Source: Meghimatium bilineatum
Lineage: Eukaryota; Mollusca; Gastropoda; Stylommatophora; Philomycidae
NCBI GenBank assembly: GCA_034231615.1
Contig: CM067298.1
Coordinates: 27,744,483 to 27,808,482 of the forward strand
Direction of reading: 5' to 3'
DNA: 64,000 bases
The notes beneath the pieces are model-generated. The model was not told the DNA's origin, did not search any database, and saw only the letters and a program-made list of their open reading frames with translations. Both the position numbers and the translations under genes were made by a program. This document shows, piece after piece, positions 36,619-47,576 of the stretch (its first letter is position 1; the number at the start of each line of letters is the position of its first letter).

Positions 36619-37065
36619 CCCAGTGTTAGTTAGTTAGTTAGTTGTTGGATCATCGTCATTACATTCCGGACAAGTCCATAGGTGCTAAGATCTCTCCTTG
36701 AGTGTATCCGCCATTATACGTTGACTGACAGTCCCAGTACGTCGTTGATTGACCATCATTCTTTCTCGCTCACGAAACCGCTCCTTTCTAGCGACACCAC
36801 ATTTCAAACCAAGCTCCCTTATTCTAGTCATGGAACAAGAGTCATCGTCACTTATACAGTCATTTGTTCGTGAGGTTTTCCGTAGGGCATTCAAAATGTC
36901 TGCTCGATCCATCGCTCCACCAACAGCCGTAGTAGCAGCGTGAGCGGCTAACCTATCCGCCATCTAATTACCCCGGACTCCTGCATGTCCCGCACAAAAA
37001 TAAAAGTCACTCTGCGCACGCAGGATGCATTCACTGCATCCAGTCACTACTCCCGAACGTACCCG
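36619..37065 (-). pseudogene. RNase H LINE fragment (family R)
   Basis: Minus strand: FYFCAGHAGVRGN, MADRLAAHAATTAVGGAMDR, GLKCGVARKERFRERERMM, VNQRRTGTVSQRIMADTLKE and LWTCPECNDDDPTT, then a 3' tail of repeated AACT (+ strand TTAGTTAGTTAGTTAG at about 36629). Close relative of 56151-56626. One stop separates the RNase H end from the MADRLA part. Confidence 0.85.
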
Positions 37066-37144
37066 TGTGAAATGTATCCGCAATGTCTCAGACAAACAAG
37101 GTTATGTTCTTAAATACAAATGTGAAGTATGTAGGCATAGGTGA

Positions 37145-37512
37145 TTTTTGTACTTTGACACGTGGATGCTGAGGGAAATAAAAGGACAGACAGACTTGCC
37201 AGCGTGATTACAGTGACTAGTGACAGTACATTCGACCATTCTTATGTTTTTAATGCAATCATGAGCTGAACCAACTGGTATATATGGGGCGTATTTCTTT
37301 TTCTGTATGTATAGCTAGAATACAGGACCTGGAAGTGAAGCGTGGTGTTGCAAGACACGAACGACATATAGGAATCAAAAGAAGAGTTATCAACCAACAC
37401 AGAACCGGAACAGTCATTTAACACATGCTGAAAAACATACTTAATATAATATTGGAACACATATGGACTTGTTCGGAGTGTCATGATGTTGAACTGACGA
37501 CTAACTAACTAA
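37145..37512 (+). pseudogene. RNase H LINE fragment (family R)
   Basis: The + strand, over broken frames, gives EGNKRTDRLAS, ARIQDLEVKRGVARHERH, VINQHRTGTVI and LEHIWTCSECHDVELTTN and a stop, then an ACTAACTAACTAAAT tail. It lies head-to-head with the family R copy at 36619-37065, with 80 bp between their 5' ends. Confidence 0.75.
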
Positions 37513-37649
37513 ATGTAAATGTATTGTTTAATGACTTTGAAAAATTGTATGTAGCCTAACCTAGTAAGTCACTGCAAAACTACCTTTATTTATTAATAGA
37601 TATCACCGTAATTTACTTCCCAATTAATGGCTATAAGTGATATCAAATG

Positions 37650-37925
37650 ATGAATTGTAGAAGAAAACACACCAGCTAGAGATCAAACCTTGAAAATGGA
37701 GATGGATAGGACATACCCTCAGACAGAAACTTTACAACATAACTAGACCGGCCTTAGACTTGAATCACAACGAAAGAGGATATGCGGAAAACTGATGAGT
37801 ACTTATAGAAGAACAGTGGAGGAAGAGACCAAATGAACTAGGACCTCGTGAACATAGATGATGAGGACAGTGCAGTGAAGAAACTGCTGTGGTGGGAAAG
37901 CTGCAATCATATGGCCTACAGGTAG
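37650..37925 (+). pseudogene. LINE RT C-terminal fragment
   Basis: Frames on the + strand give WRWIGHTLRQ, LYNITRPALDLNHNERGYAE, EEQWRKRPNELG and GKLQSYGLQ. This is the R.WRWIGHVLR......R.AL.W...GKR.RGRP..TWRR..E.E....G ending of a widespread LINE RT group. Frameshifted and truncated. Confidence 0.7.
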
Positions 37926-38366
37926 ATATAATGATATAGATTGTAAATGATAAAGTGCTGCATGGTTGTGACAACTGAATATTATGTAGTCTCTGGTTAT
38001 TTCCTCCTCTATATCAGAGTTATGAACGGACATCATTGCATTCCGGCAGACCCATCGGTGCTAAATCGCCAGCAAATGTCGCACGGCATGCATGCTAATG
38101 GTTCCTATAGGTCGCTAGTAATTCACTCATCATTCTACCCTGTATTCTTCCAGTTGTACTAATTGAAATATCCAAGTTAATATCAAATTCTCCGAATCTC
38201 AGTCTGGATATCTCGTCAATTTCGTTTCCCGCATCCAGCAGGTACTTGTGAAACAGTTACTTCTACTGTAGGTAAGATTGAGAATGATCGACTCTCCAAT
38301 TCTCTTTCCAGCCTGTGCCATTCATGTCATGCCACGTTCGAAACACGTGCCCTTTAGCTCATGAAT

Positions 38367-38602
38367 AGGGAATCTCCCTAACGAAGTGGATAAGCTATTC
38401 GCCTTGTGTTAAAGAGGTCATGGGTTCGAATCTGGTTCCACACCGAAGACGGATGTATCGGGCCATTGGCGCAAATAAAACTGTTACACACCAAATTTCC
38501 ATTCTCTGGAATACATCCTACTGGAAATCTAGTAGGACTGCGATCCTGCTGTAAGGGAAATCCAGCGGGAGTTTGAGAATGAACGCTGAAGAAGAAGAAG
38601 AA
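38367..38602 (+). mobile_element. SINE family 1, complete copy
   Basis: Head: AGGGAATCTCCCTAACGAAG with A box CTAACGAAGTGGATAAG and B box GGGTTCGAATC, from a tRNA. Body: ACCGAAGACGGATGTATCGG, CCATTGGCGCAAATAAAACT, ATTCTCTGGAATACATCCTA, TGGAAATCTAGTAGGACTGC and GGGAGTTTGAGAATGAACGC. Tail: GAAGAAGAAGAAGAA. This copy defines the family. The 3' third is shared with SINE family 2 and the tail with the I-like LINE. Confidence 0.9.
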
Positions 38603-39033
38603 TGTGGTTCATGTCGTCTTGTGTAAAAGGAGAATTTTTTGGAGATCCCTGTGGATTATTGCTCGAAGCTACGGAGTTACGTGCTATAAGTGGTACTCTC
38701 GGCAGGCGGCGTTCCACATCGCTGAGTGTGACATGGTACTTATGGGAAACCAAGTACAGTGAAATCAATCCTCAATGACATTTGAACCATTTTTTCATGA
38801 ATATTCATGAACACTAGGTGTCGTTGGCACGTCTTAATACGCATGTATGACTGAGTTTGAGCACACGAGCATGGCGTGGATGTAGTAATATGAGCTCCAT
38901 CATTCAGCATCAGAATAAGTGTGCAGTTACTTATAGTCGCGATGAGTTTTAGAGTAAACCATAATTACAATCTGTAAGATATATATTACATACATTATGA
39001 ATCATAATGCTCATCTGAAAATATTGTACTACA

Positions 39034-39378
39034 AATTATGACATACTTCATTAACATATCGGTGCATGTATACCTGTAGTATATCTGTCCCCTTCGGCTC
39101 TGAACCTCCCAGACATCCTGCGCGCAACTTCAACTTAAAAATAATACATATTAAAGAAGAATGTCATTGTAGGCATTTTAAGGTGTACAAGTGATAGGTT
39201 TTCCATTATTTAACGTGTACAAGTGATAGGTTTTTGATATTTTAATGTGTACAAGTGATATGTTTTCCATATTTTAATGTGTACAAGTGATACGTTTTAA
39301 ATATTAAAAATTATGACATACTTCATAAACATATAGGTGCATGTATACCTGTAGTATATCTGTCCCCTTCGGCTATTA
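39034..39378. repeat. ~70-bp direct repeat flanking a ~32-bp minisatellite
   Basis: ATTATGACATACTTCATTAA plus GGTGCATGTATACCTGTAGT and ATATCTGTCCCCTTCGGCT occur at 39034-39100 and again at 39306-39374. Between them (about 39180-39305) TGTACAAGTGATAGGTTTT recurs four times. Confidence 0.9.
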
Positions 39379-39524
39379 TTATATTAGGACGCATAGGGTT
39401 GCCTAATTACTTGGGTATTGTCTTAGTGGGAATTCGTTGCTTTGACCTGGAGTATGATCTAATTTAAGGAAGCACCCACTTGTTGCTTGCTGGGTCCGAA
39501 AATGGAATTAAAAAAAGTAACATT

Positions 39525-39735
39525 GCTTACAAGTCATATGAGGCAACTAAGGAGACCTGGGTGTAAAGTTGGCTATCCCATCCCAGAGAGGGCTAAAGTG
39601 ACCCAAACGCCGTGCTGAAGTCGGTTGTGTCAGGACCAATGACGCAGATATCGCAGTCTTGATGTAAACCATGACACAACGCAGTGCATTCCGTTCTCGG
39701 GACTATATCATGCTAATAAGCAGGAGTTTGATGAA
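39525..39735 (+). mobile_element. SINE family 2 copy
   Basis: Landmarks: TCATATGAGGCAACTAAGGA, GTTGGCTATCCCATCCCAGA, CGCCGTGCTGAAGTCGG, GACGCAGATATCGCAGTC, TAAACCATGACACAACGCA, ATTCCGTTCTCGGGACTATA and GCAGGAGTTTGATGAACC. The tail is eroded. Confidence 0.8.
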
Positions 39736-39889
39736 CCATAAATATGGAAAGGGAACAGCTTAAGAAAAACTGATCTTCCCCCAAAACACAGTGGATTTTA
39801 TATAAATAGGTTAGCAAGCGCAATGTAGTGTGATACGGCGAATTTATGTGCTCTTGAATGTTCATTTTCATTTAGAGTTTAACATTTTT

Positions 39890-40120
39890 AGGAAATGTAG
39901 TGATATTGTGCCATGTCATAACGTTGGTAACTCCTTCAATCCACCTTCTTCTTGATCTTCCTCTGTATGTTGTTGTTTCCATTTTCATGTTGTATACTCT
40001 TGCCGGTGGCCAATAAATGGTTCATTCTCAATAGGAGACCGAACCACATCAACATCTGTTTTTCAATATATAGGACCATTGATGTTGTTCCAACAGTTCT
40101 TGTAATCTCTTCATTTCAAA
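39890..40120 (-). pseudogene. LINE RT C-terminal fragment
   Basis: Minus strand: NEEITRTVGTTSMVLYIEKQ, MLMWFGLLLRMN, then HENGNNNIQRKIKKKVD. Corresponds to the region NDIRQRTGTAPILEYIKSQQ of the copy at 54555-55850. The terminal 32 bp (GTTCCAACAGTTCTTGTAAT and on) are repeated directly at about 40380-40415. Confidence 0.65.
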
Positions 40121-40240
40121 TTATTTATTTAATTAGTTAATTTGAATAAAATTAACGAGCAATATTTGGCAAAATGGTTAAGAAAATTCACCGGGCTAGC
40201 AAAAGATGGAGGATTAGATACCAGGAATTAGTGTATTTTC

Positions 40241-40331
40241 CTACAGCTATGTAAAACCATTATTAGTCTCATAAGGGTTCATAATGAAAATGAACCCTTA
40301 TAAGACTAATAATGGTTTTACATAGCTGTAG
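40241..40331. repeat. 41-bp near-perfect hairpin palindrome
   Basis: The left arm starts CTACAGCTATGTAAAACCAT and the right arm ends ATGGTTTTACATAGCTGTAG. The arms match over 41 bp with one mismatch and a 9-bp loop. It could extrude as a cruciform or form a long RNA hairpin. No family assigned. Confidence 0.95.
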
Positions 40332-40805
40332 TCGAGCCATTTCAGTCTCTTTTTTTTCCAATATGTTTGATAAAAGACGTTGCTCCAACAGTTCTTGTAA
40401 TCTCTTCATTCCTCACATGATATCTTGTTTTATTTGCTGCTTTTCATAGACATTTCATTTCACACGCAGTAAGCGACATCGCTTGTTATTAAGTTAGTAT
40501 CCATGTCTGACAATGAAAAACAAAGTTTTTATGAAGACTGAATTATGCCTTTTGGTTTTAATCGGGATAGATTTGTGTTTCGAAATTGGTGAAAGCTCAT
40601 ATTTACGTAATATTTTGTTTTGATTTTAAATTCTTGTCTTGATTTGTCTGTCTATTCTTCCGTCGCCAGAAAAACTGCTGCCCAGTTATTTTACTATAGG
40701 TGCTCATATTTAACTTGCATTTAAACCATGGGTCCATTGTTTTATTTCAGAACGGAAACATGTAATTGAGTTTTCAGTTAACGTAATCCTGTCATCAAAA
40801 AAATA

Positions 40806-40972
40806 TACGCCGAATTCTGATGTGTCGCTCCATTGGCGCAAATAAAACGGCTACACAATGCATTTCCATTTTCTGGACTACATCCTGCTGGAAATCTAGT
40901 TGAACGATTGCCCTGCTACAAGAGAGATCCAGTGGGAGTTTGAGAATGAACGCTGAAGATGAAGAAGAAAAG
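40806..40972 (+). mobile_element. SINE family 1 copy lacking the head
   Basis: GCCGAATTCTGATGTGTCGC, CATTGGCGCAAATAAAACGG, TTTCTGGACTACATCCTGCT, GGAAATCTAGTTGAACGATT and GGGAGTTTGAGAATGAACGC, then GAAGATGAAGAAGAAAAG. Confidence 0.85.
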
Positions 40973-41134
40973 GATATATTCCTTTACAGGTCTATAGCCA
41001 ATAATAACAAATTAACATAGTCCCACTTGAGAAAAGTCATCTTATGCAACTGATGATTGGTCTACTGGTGGACATCTCTCATATACTACAAGATTCATTG
41101 TTTCTCACCATATCAGATGATGAATCGCCCGTGT

Positions 41135-41405
41135 GTTGCCGGGGCCCGAAAGGGGGACAAAGAATAGCAACACTGTTAATCTTCCATGCATGTCGCAAGA
41201 GGCGACTAAGGTGGTTATGGGATGGAGTTGGCTGTCCCATCCCATATATGGTCAGTGACCCATAGACATACTGAAGTCGGATGTGTCAGGTCGAAAGGCG
41301 CATATATCACAGCAATGCGGTAAACCATGACACAACGCATTCCGTTATTCGGACTACATCCTGTTAATCTGCAGGAGTTTGAGAACAAACGCAGAAGAAG
41401 AAGAT
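41135..41405 (+). mobile_element. SINE family 2, best copy
   Basis: GTGTTGCCGGGGCCCGAAAG, AATAGCAACACTGTTAATCT, TGTCGCAAGAGGCGACTAAG, GGAGTTGGCTGTCCCATCCC, ACTGAAGTCGGATGTGTCAG, CGGTAAACCATGACACAACG, GGACTACATCCTGTTAATCT and GGAGTTTGAGAACAAACGCA, then GAAGAAGAAGATGATGA. The head is not an obvious tRNA; its origin is unassigned. Confidence 0.85.
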
Positions 41406-41764
41406 GATGAATGTGCCAGTGGATACCCGTTATACAAAATGATAAACTTGTTACCATTCACGCTATTCGTGGATGGTGAATTGAGCTATACGTTAATATA
41501 TCAACTTACCAGTAGTAGATGTACAATGTCCTCTTACAGTTCCACTTATGGACACGTCGGCCTCCCATGGGCAAAGGTGTGGATCGTAGCCTGGCAGATG
41601 TACATACATTAAGATTAAGCACCGACAAAACAAACATATCTGATGACATAAATGTAGATTTGATATCCAACAATGACTGTTCATATATTACTCAATTTAA
41701 AGCTTAGTCTATCAATTTAATATTAATTTAAATGTTATTGGAAAAAAAGACATTAACTTTAATA

Positions 41765-41960
41765 TAGCTGTAAGTGCTGTAAGCCCTCTCTTACATCACT
41801 GTATTATTTGCTCAACATGATAGTTGGAAGATAGACTGGGGTCAAAGGTTACTCATAGAAAACACAATCTATCACAGCGCTCAATGTTTTGCTTATCAAA
41901 AGAAATTCCGGCATGTCAGCCTTCACTATTCAATTTTCCAGCGAGCACCAAAGCATATCC
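41765..41960 (-). pseudogene. RT fragment (family R type)
   Basis: Reverse complement carries the same words as 19600-19720 (GAGTAACCTTTGA, CATGTTGAGCAAATAATAC, GTAAGAGAGGGCTT), the RT thumb of an RNase H LINE. Confidence 0.6.
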
Positions 41961-42020
41961 GGTTTTCAGTGTTGACCTGTGAACTTGATTCCGTACACCT
42001 GGTCGATATTGCATCTATAG

Positions 42021-44498
42021 CAGGCATGTCAAACGTGCGGCCCGCGGCCCGCATGTGGCCCTTTGCAAGTACGTGTGCGGCCCGCACAAAGAATACTGCA
42101 ATTGTCTCATTTAATGGTGAAAATTGCAGTTTTAATACTTTAAACTGGGTGTAGAAAACATAAATCTGGCATAGTGCCACGTATAAGAAAACAATACGGC
42201 TATTTTAAGCTAGTAATGGTTTTCTATCTATGACAATTGACCGGAAGTAGCAGACAGGTTGTTATTGACATGTTAAAATTTTAAAACAATAATAAATTTT
42301 ATCTTGTGGATTCGTGCCGGTAATTATATTATTTGTTTTAATGAAGTACTGCATAAACTGACCCCGTTTAAAATGGCTACAGCACCTTCAGCTAAGAAGA
42401 AAAGGACACTTGATGAAGAAAGGCAAGTATTTCAAGAAAAATGGGAACTACAGTATTTTTGTGCAATGGTAAATGGAAAGATACATTGTTTAGTATGTAA
42501 TAACAGCATTGCCACGTCAAAAGAGTACAACTTAAAAAGACATTATGAAACCAACCATCGATCCTGCGACAAATGTAAGAGCTTAATACGTGTTTCAAGA
42601 CTCCATGAACTGAAGCTAACTTAATACAGCAACAGACATGTTTTACAAAAATAGATCAATCCAATGGCGCTTCCGTTACTGCAAGCTATGAACTCAACCG
42701 AATGGTCGCCATGAGTAGGCAATCTTATAGTGAATGAGATTTCGTAAAGCATTGCCCTGTAAAAGCTGCTGACATTGTGTGCCCACAGAAAGCACAGTTA
42801 TTTAAGGATATTTCGTTAACCAGGAACACTTTTGCTGGACGGATTGGCGAAATAGCAGATGATTTGAAACAACAGTCTGCATCATCCAAATTTGAACTTT
42901 TTTCTATTGCTATTGATGAGACCGTTGAAATCACTGGAATAACACAACTTGCATTTTTTTTATTAGGGACAGTGAATTTAATATTTATGAAGAACTGATT
43001 GAACTAGTCCCAATGCATGAGATTACAGCGAGCGAAGACATCTTTGAATAAGTCGAGCAGGTTCTGCATGACATTGATTTTGATTTGAGTAAACTTGTAT
43101 GTTTATCTACTGACGGTGCTGCGAATATGGTTGGCAGACATAATGGTGTTGCTGCGAAGTTGCGAACAAAAATTGAGAACTCGTATCCAGATTCATTATT
43201 TGCACATTTTCACTGCATTATTCTTCAAAAAAATTTGTGTTCAAAGACTTTAAAATTGAATAACTTGCTTAGTGTTGTCACAAAAACAGTAAACTTTATC
43301 AAATGCAATGCTCTCAACCATCGTCAGCTCAGTTAGCTGTTAGAAGACATGAATAGTCAGTTCACCGATGTACTATTCTACACAACAGTCCTTTGGTTGT
43401 CGTGTCACAAAGTGCTGAAAAGATTTTATTTCTGAGACCAGAAACTACTTTATTTTTCGAGATTAAAGGTAAAAACACTGATGAAATACAAGATGAAAGT
43501 TGGGTCCAGGATCTAGCGTTTGCTGTGGACATTACTGCACATTTAAGTGATCTAAATTTGAAATTACAAGGGCAAAACAAACTCATCACTCAGTTGTACG
43601 ACAACATCAAGTATTTCATTACAAAACTAAGCTTATGGAAGACACAGTTGTCACGTGAAAATTTGATTCATTTTCCTAACTGCAAAGAACTCAAAAACCA
43701 GGCCAATGCTGAATCTGTACTTACCTCTGCTAAATATGAGAGACACCTAGAGTTATTGTCAGAAGAGTTCCAGAAAACATTTAGTGATTTCTCATCGTTT
43801 GAATACCATTTTGCATTATTCTCTGCACCATTCAACTGTGATGTTGTCAATGCAGAAGAAAACTTGCAGATAAAGCTATTAGAAATGCAGTCTGATTCTA
43901 CACTCGAAGCAAAGTATCTAGAAGTCGGGATACTTGGCTTTTATTCATACCTTCCTAAAAAGTTTACAAACTTCAGAAAGTTTTCAACTAGGATTGTGGC
44001 AATGTTCGGTTCCACCTATGTGTGTGAATAGTTATTTTCCTTCATGAAACTAACAAAAACTTCTCAGAGAATAAGGCTGACCGTGGACACTTGTCATCCC
44101 TGCATTTCAGCCACATATACATTTCAGCCAGATATACGAAAAATTGTCATGAAAAAGAGGCATCAAACCTCAGGACAAAACACGGATTAAAGAGTAAAAT
44201 TGATTGATTGTTCTTAAATAAATGTTGGATTTCACTCCTCAGGTCACAACACTGACTAAACAGTGCAAATAATTGAATGTTCTTAAATAAATGTTGCATT
44301 ACAATTGTTATATTTGGCGTTGTGGGGCGTTAGCTTAATAAAACCGTTGTAGTAGGCGTGCAAATTAATTAAATATAATTAAATAAGATTTAATAAGATA
44401 TAATTCAACAGTGTTTCTCAGATTTGTTGGTGTGGCCCGCCGGTATACTCAAAGTATCATATGCGGCCCATGGTGTTTTTTTGAGTTTGACACGCCTG
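42021..44498 (+). mobile_element. hAT transposon with TIRs and 8-bp duplication
   Basis: The element starts CAGGCATGTCAAAC and ends GAGTTTGACACGCCTG, inverted termini of the CAG..CTG type common in hAT elements. Subterminal GGCCCGC-rich words appear at both ends (GTGCGGCCCGCGGCCCGCAT at the left, GTGTGGCCCGCCGGTATAC and ATGCGGCCCATGG at the right). ATCTATAG flanks both sides (42013-42020 and 44499-44506), the 8-bp duplication expected of hAT. The cargo is a decayed transposase of the ZBED5/GTF2IRD2-like type. Confidence 0.93.
42304..44190 (+). pseudogene. hAT transposase (BED finger, ZBED5/GTF2IRD2-like), decayed
   Basis: From the ATG at 42373 the frame reads KKKRTLDEERQVFQEKWELQ, YFCAMVNGKIHCLVCNNSIA and KEYNLKRHYETNH, a BED-type zinc finger (CLVC and H-x4-H). 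After a stop at 42622 and frame changes come ISLTRNTFAGRIGEIADDL, FELFSIAIDETVEITGITQ (first acidic site, DET), LVCLSTDGAANMVGRHNGV (second Asp in TDGA), FAHFHCIILQKNLCSKTL, WVQDLAFAVDITAHLSDLN and LKLQGQNKLI, and the C-terminal dimerisation block VAMFGSTYVCE, stop, LFSFMKLTKTSQRIRLT. Stops at about 43048, 43333 and 44029 and at least three frame changes kill it. Domesticated relatives exist in vertebrates, but this copy is a simple fossil. Confidence 0.9.
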
Positions 44499-44689
44499 AT
44501 CTATAGTCTTCTAGATGACATCCGACATATTCTGTTAGAAAGTCATCAGAAAAAAATCAACGTCAGTTCCTGTCCACGGGGTTGAATGATGGAGGCTTCA
44601 AAACTTGCACAAATGACAAATCTTTGGCAAAACTCCAGCTGTAGAACAACATTACATCCGATTAGAGCTAGTATATTAAAAGTAACACA

Positions 44690-45075
44690 TTTACAGACAC
44701 TTAGTTACTAAAACAGTCACTAAAAGATAAAAGATGACTTTAGAATGAGATGTTACAAATGAATTTTGAGAATACCATGAACGGCGAAAAAGGACTAATC
44801 AAGAAGTGATACGAATATTACACGTTGAAGAGTGATGGCTCGTAAACGACATTACAATATGAACTGAGATTTTTTGATCATATAAAGAGACATACCAACA
44901 TGGAGAGATTTATAATGGAAGGCATGATTTCTGAAAAAGGGGTAAGGGCCGCCAAAGATGGATAAGACATCTTATATTGTTTGAACGTGCTCCTGACTGT
45001 GAACGGTAAATGACCAGAATCGTGAGGAGTTAAGAAGGTCCACAAAGAAGCCTACATTCTAAAGAAATGTCACAC
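44690..45075 (+). pseudogene. RTE/L2-like LINE C-terminal fragment
   Basis: The + strand over several frames gives EMRCYK.ILRIP and, later, RYFGHIKRHTNMERFIMEGM in broken form (TTTTTTGATCATATAAAGAG, ATGGAGAGATTTATAATGGA), then KRGKGRQRWIRHL. It parallels 60900-61110 of the RTE element (FYRRMLRIPWTA, FFGHFMRKAGLENII). Confidence 0.6.
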
Positions 45076-45206
45076 GTATTATCACACACCAGGTGATTAC
45101 AGTTCTCAAAATGTTGAATATAAAGCAGTACAGATTATAAATCGCTAGTCTGGAGGCATTTAAGATACATAATTAAATTTTTTTTCGCTTAGAAGAATAT
45201 ACTTAC

Positions 45207-45260
45207 GTTCCATACATGGGCCCAGTCGTCTTGATTTTTCATAGAAATTCTCAGAAGGAC
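45207..45260 (-). CDS. 54-base internal exon of the Cys-rich gene
   Basis: On the minus strand this segment has both a good acceptor (GTTTTGCTTTATCCAG) and a consensus donor (GTAAGTATAT). In the frame set by its neighbours it reads PSENFYEKSRRLGPCME flanked by split codons: the upstream exon gives the G of a Gly codon (G|GT) and the downstream exon completes CGT (Arg). 54 is a multiple of three, so the exon is symmetrical and could be skipped without changing frame. A second frame is open (VLLRISMKNQDDWAHVWN), so translation alone is not decisive; splice sites and phase are the evidence. Confidence 0.6.
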
Positions 45261-45299
45261 CTGGATAAAGCAAAACATATTTGGGAATGTAATTTTAAA

Positions 45300-45528
45300 A
45301 AAAAAAGATTATATATATTAGTAGCCTATCCTATTTAGTACATAGCTATTAACCCAGTATTTTTGGCTGTAGTTATTTTCTAGGTAATATAAATACATAG
45401 GTTCAGTAGTTTGCCATTTTCTTTCTGAACGGTCCAGATGAACACTTGCCTGTTACGGGAATCGAAACCGGTGCCTTGGCTCTCACAGACGCGCTCTGTA
45501 CCACTCCGATACAGGACTGGACATATAT
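45300..45528 (-). mobile_element. tRNA-derived SINE family 3
   Basis: Minus strand head: TGTCCAGTCCTGTATCGGAG, GTGGTACAGAGCGCGTCTGT, B box CCGGTTTCGATTCC, then CAGGCAAGTGTTCATCTGGA and ATACTGGGTTAATAGCTATG. The second copy at 48880-49089 has the same order. Confidence 0.8.
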
Positions 45529-45534
45529 ATATAT

Positions 45535-46480
45535 CATCATCATCAGGTAGCATATCCTGAACATGATGCAGTCATCACAGCCTTTCGAAACATCTTGCTT
45601 CTCTTACTGTCATGTTTAGGTGGTCTTTGATTTCCTGGCTCCATCATCTTCTTGGTCTGCCTCTTGTTCATCTACCTGGCATCATCCCTTCCATTATGGT
45701 CTTCTCTAGGCTGTCATGGCGTTTGATATGGCCAAAATATTGCAGTTTTCTGGAAGGAACCATGATGTTTAGTCAGTTTTTTTTACATTCATTTATCTCA
45801 GGATGGCTAAGCTGATTACCTTTTTGTTCCATGGTATCATGAAGATTTTTCTGTAACATTTTGTTTCAAATGCAGATCTTTTATTTTAAAGTTTGTTGGT
45901 GATTGTTGATGATTCACACCAATATATTACCACTGGAATATGCAAGCTTTTAGGATTTTAGTGTTGTTGTTTTGCAGCAGTTTAGCCATATGTTTTTCTT
46001 TTGCATCAGCTTCTTTTACGCAATAGCCAGCCTCCTTTTGACTTCTTCATAGCAATTACCGTTAATATTGATAAGAAAACCAAACTAGTGACCCTTTAGA
46101 ATTCGCTGTTGTTGATACTGATTGAAAACTTGCTAGTGGTTTTGTCACTTGTCACAATCTTGGTCTTGTTTCCATTAACAAATAAGAGGTGTTTTTTCAC
46201 TATGTTCTTTAAACGAGTGTATGAGGTGCTCGAGACCTGCTTGACTGTGTGCCAATAATGTTGTATCGTCAGCATATCTTAGTTCTGGTATCTAACTATG
46301 ATACCTCCGATGTTGAGTGGGTCAAAGTTATTTCTCTATTTGTCATTTCTTATCAGATGTTTCACTATTTATTCTAACGGCTGCTTGTTGGTCCAATGTT
46401 TGTATGAGGCGGATTAGGTGTAGCGGGAAACCCATGTCCTACTTTATATACCAAAATGTTTGATGGTGTACGCAACGGAA
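45535..46480 (-). pseudogene. RTE/L2-like LINE RT remnant
   Basis: Minus strand: pieces of the RT thumb (EVKRRLAIAKEADAKEKHMA, KLLQNNNTKILKA) and the C-terminal LEKTIMEGMM.GR.TRGRP..W motif, followed by a (GAT)n run near 45536-45545 (+ strand ATCATCATCATC). Many stops. Same family as the piece at 5385-5640. The ORF at 45612-45815 (+) is an antisense shadow. Confidence 0.65.
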
Positions 46481-47465
46481 TGCTTTGGTATAGTGAATAT
46501 ATATATATATATATATATAATTTTTAAATAATATACTTGTGTTTACAAAGCAAATTGCACTTAATTACATGGTGGTTATACTAGCTCATATAAATTGTGC
46601 GTATTTAGTGATGATCTGATCTGTGTGACGTCACTGTACAACGACTTAATAGATCCCATATATATATATATGTTGGTAAATAACTCCAAAAAAATGGCGC
46701 AACGTCTATATGTATATACATAGGCATACATACATAAATATATCTATTTGTTTACCAATGTATTTTGTAACATTTCAAATAAAAGTTTAGAGGACGTAGA
46801 TGAATGACTTCAATGTACACGGGATTCGTCATAAGTACTCGATCCCTCTCAAAGCAGCGGCATACCGCCTACTGAGAGTACTTCAGATAGCTCGTAGTAC
46901 TTACGTAAAACACAAGGTCTATCAGATTTCCAATGAACTATCAGAGTAGTATATGCTTATGAGAAAATACAAATAACTATACAAGACAGTATTACTGCTT
47001 TAAACTTAAAATATTTTCAATGAAAATTCAAGACAAACAGTGAATAAACAGTAAAATTAATGACACTGTCACAAAAGCATTAGACGGCAGGCATATAACA
47101 GCATAGACATCCAAGATAGCAATGACGTACGTATGCACAAGTATTGTCATAGAAACGCACATCGAAATATCTGGGGAATGAGAACGAAGAAAAAATCTTT
47201 TTGAAAACAAAATGATCAACAACACAGAAATGGTTGCATCTCTCTTCCTTTTTCCCCCAGATCTAAATAAATGAATGGTCGGTATTAAGACCACATGACT
47301 CAATGGTACGAAACTGCAGTATATAGCGATTTTCAAGAGTGTATCTAGCTCTATTATTAGTGGTGCTTGATATTAATGCAGAGCCTTGAATATCACGGGT
47401 ACCACGATGACCAGCGTCATTGAAATATATAGCGATAGGAGTAGGTGTTCTGTGGTTAATGACAT
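46481..47465. other. No gene recognised
   Basis: Short (TA)n runs near 46496-46520 and 46662-46672. A minus-strand ORF at 47028-47336 has hydrophobic stretches but no splice or family support. Confidence 0.4.
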
Positions 47466-47576
47466 GAATAGGTTGGCATAAACGATCATTTAGTCTTTTG
47501 TTAATAGGTTGGCATAAACGGTCATTTAGTCTTTTGTTAATAGGTTGGCATAAACGGTCATTTAGTCTTTTGTCAG
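47466..47576. repeat. 36-bp minisatellite, 3 copies
   Basis: TAGGTTGGCATAAACGRTCA followed by TTTAGTCTTTTGTTAA recurs three times. Confidence 0.95.

Noticed and set aside
47028-47336. 102-codon minus-strand ORF with hydrophobic segments
   Set aside because: No splice sites, domain or repeats to support it; within the range of chance.
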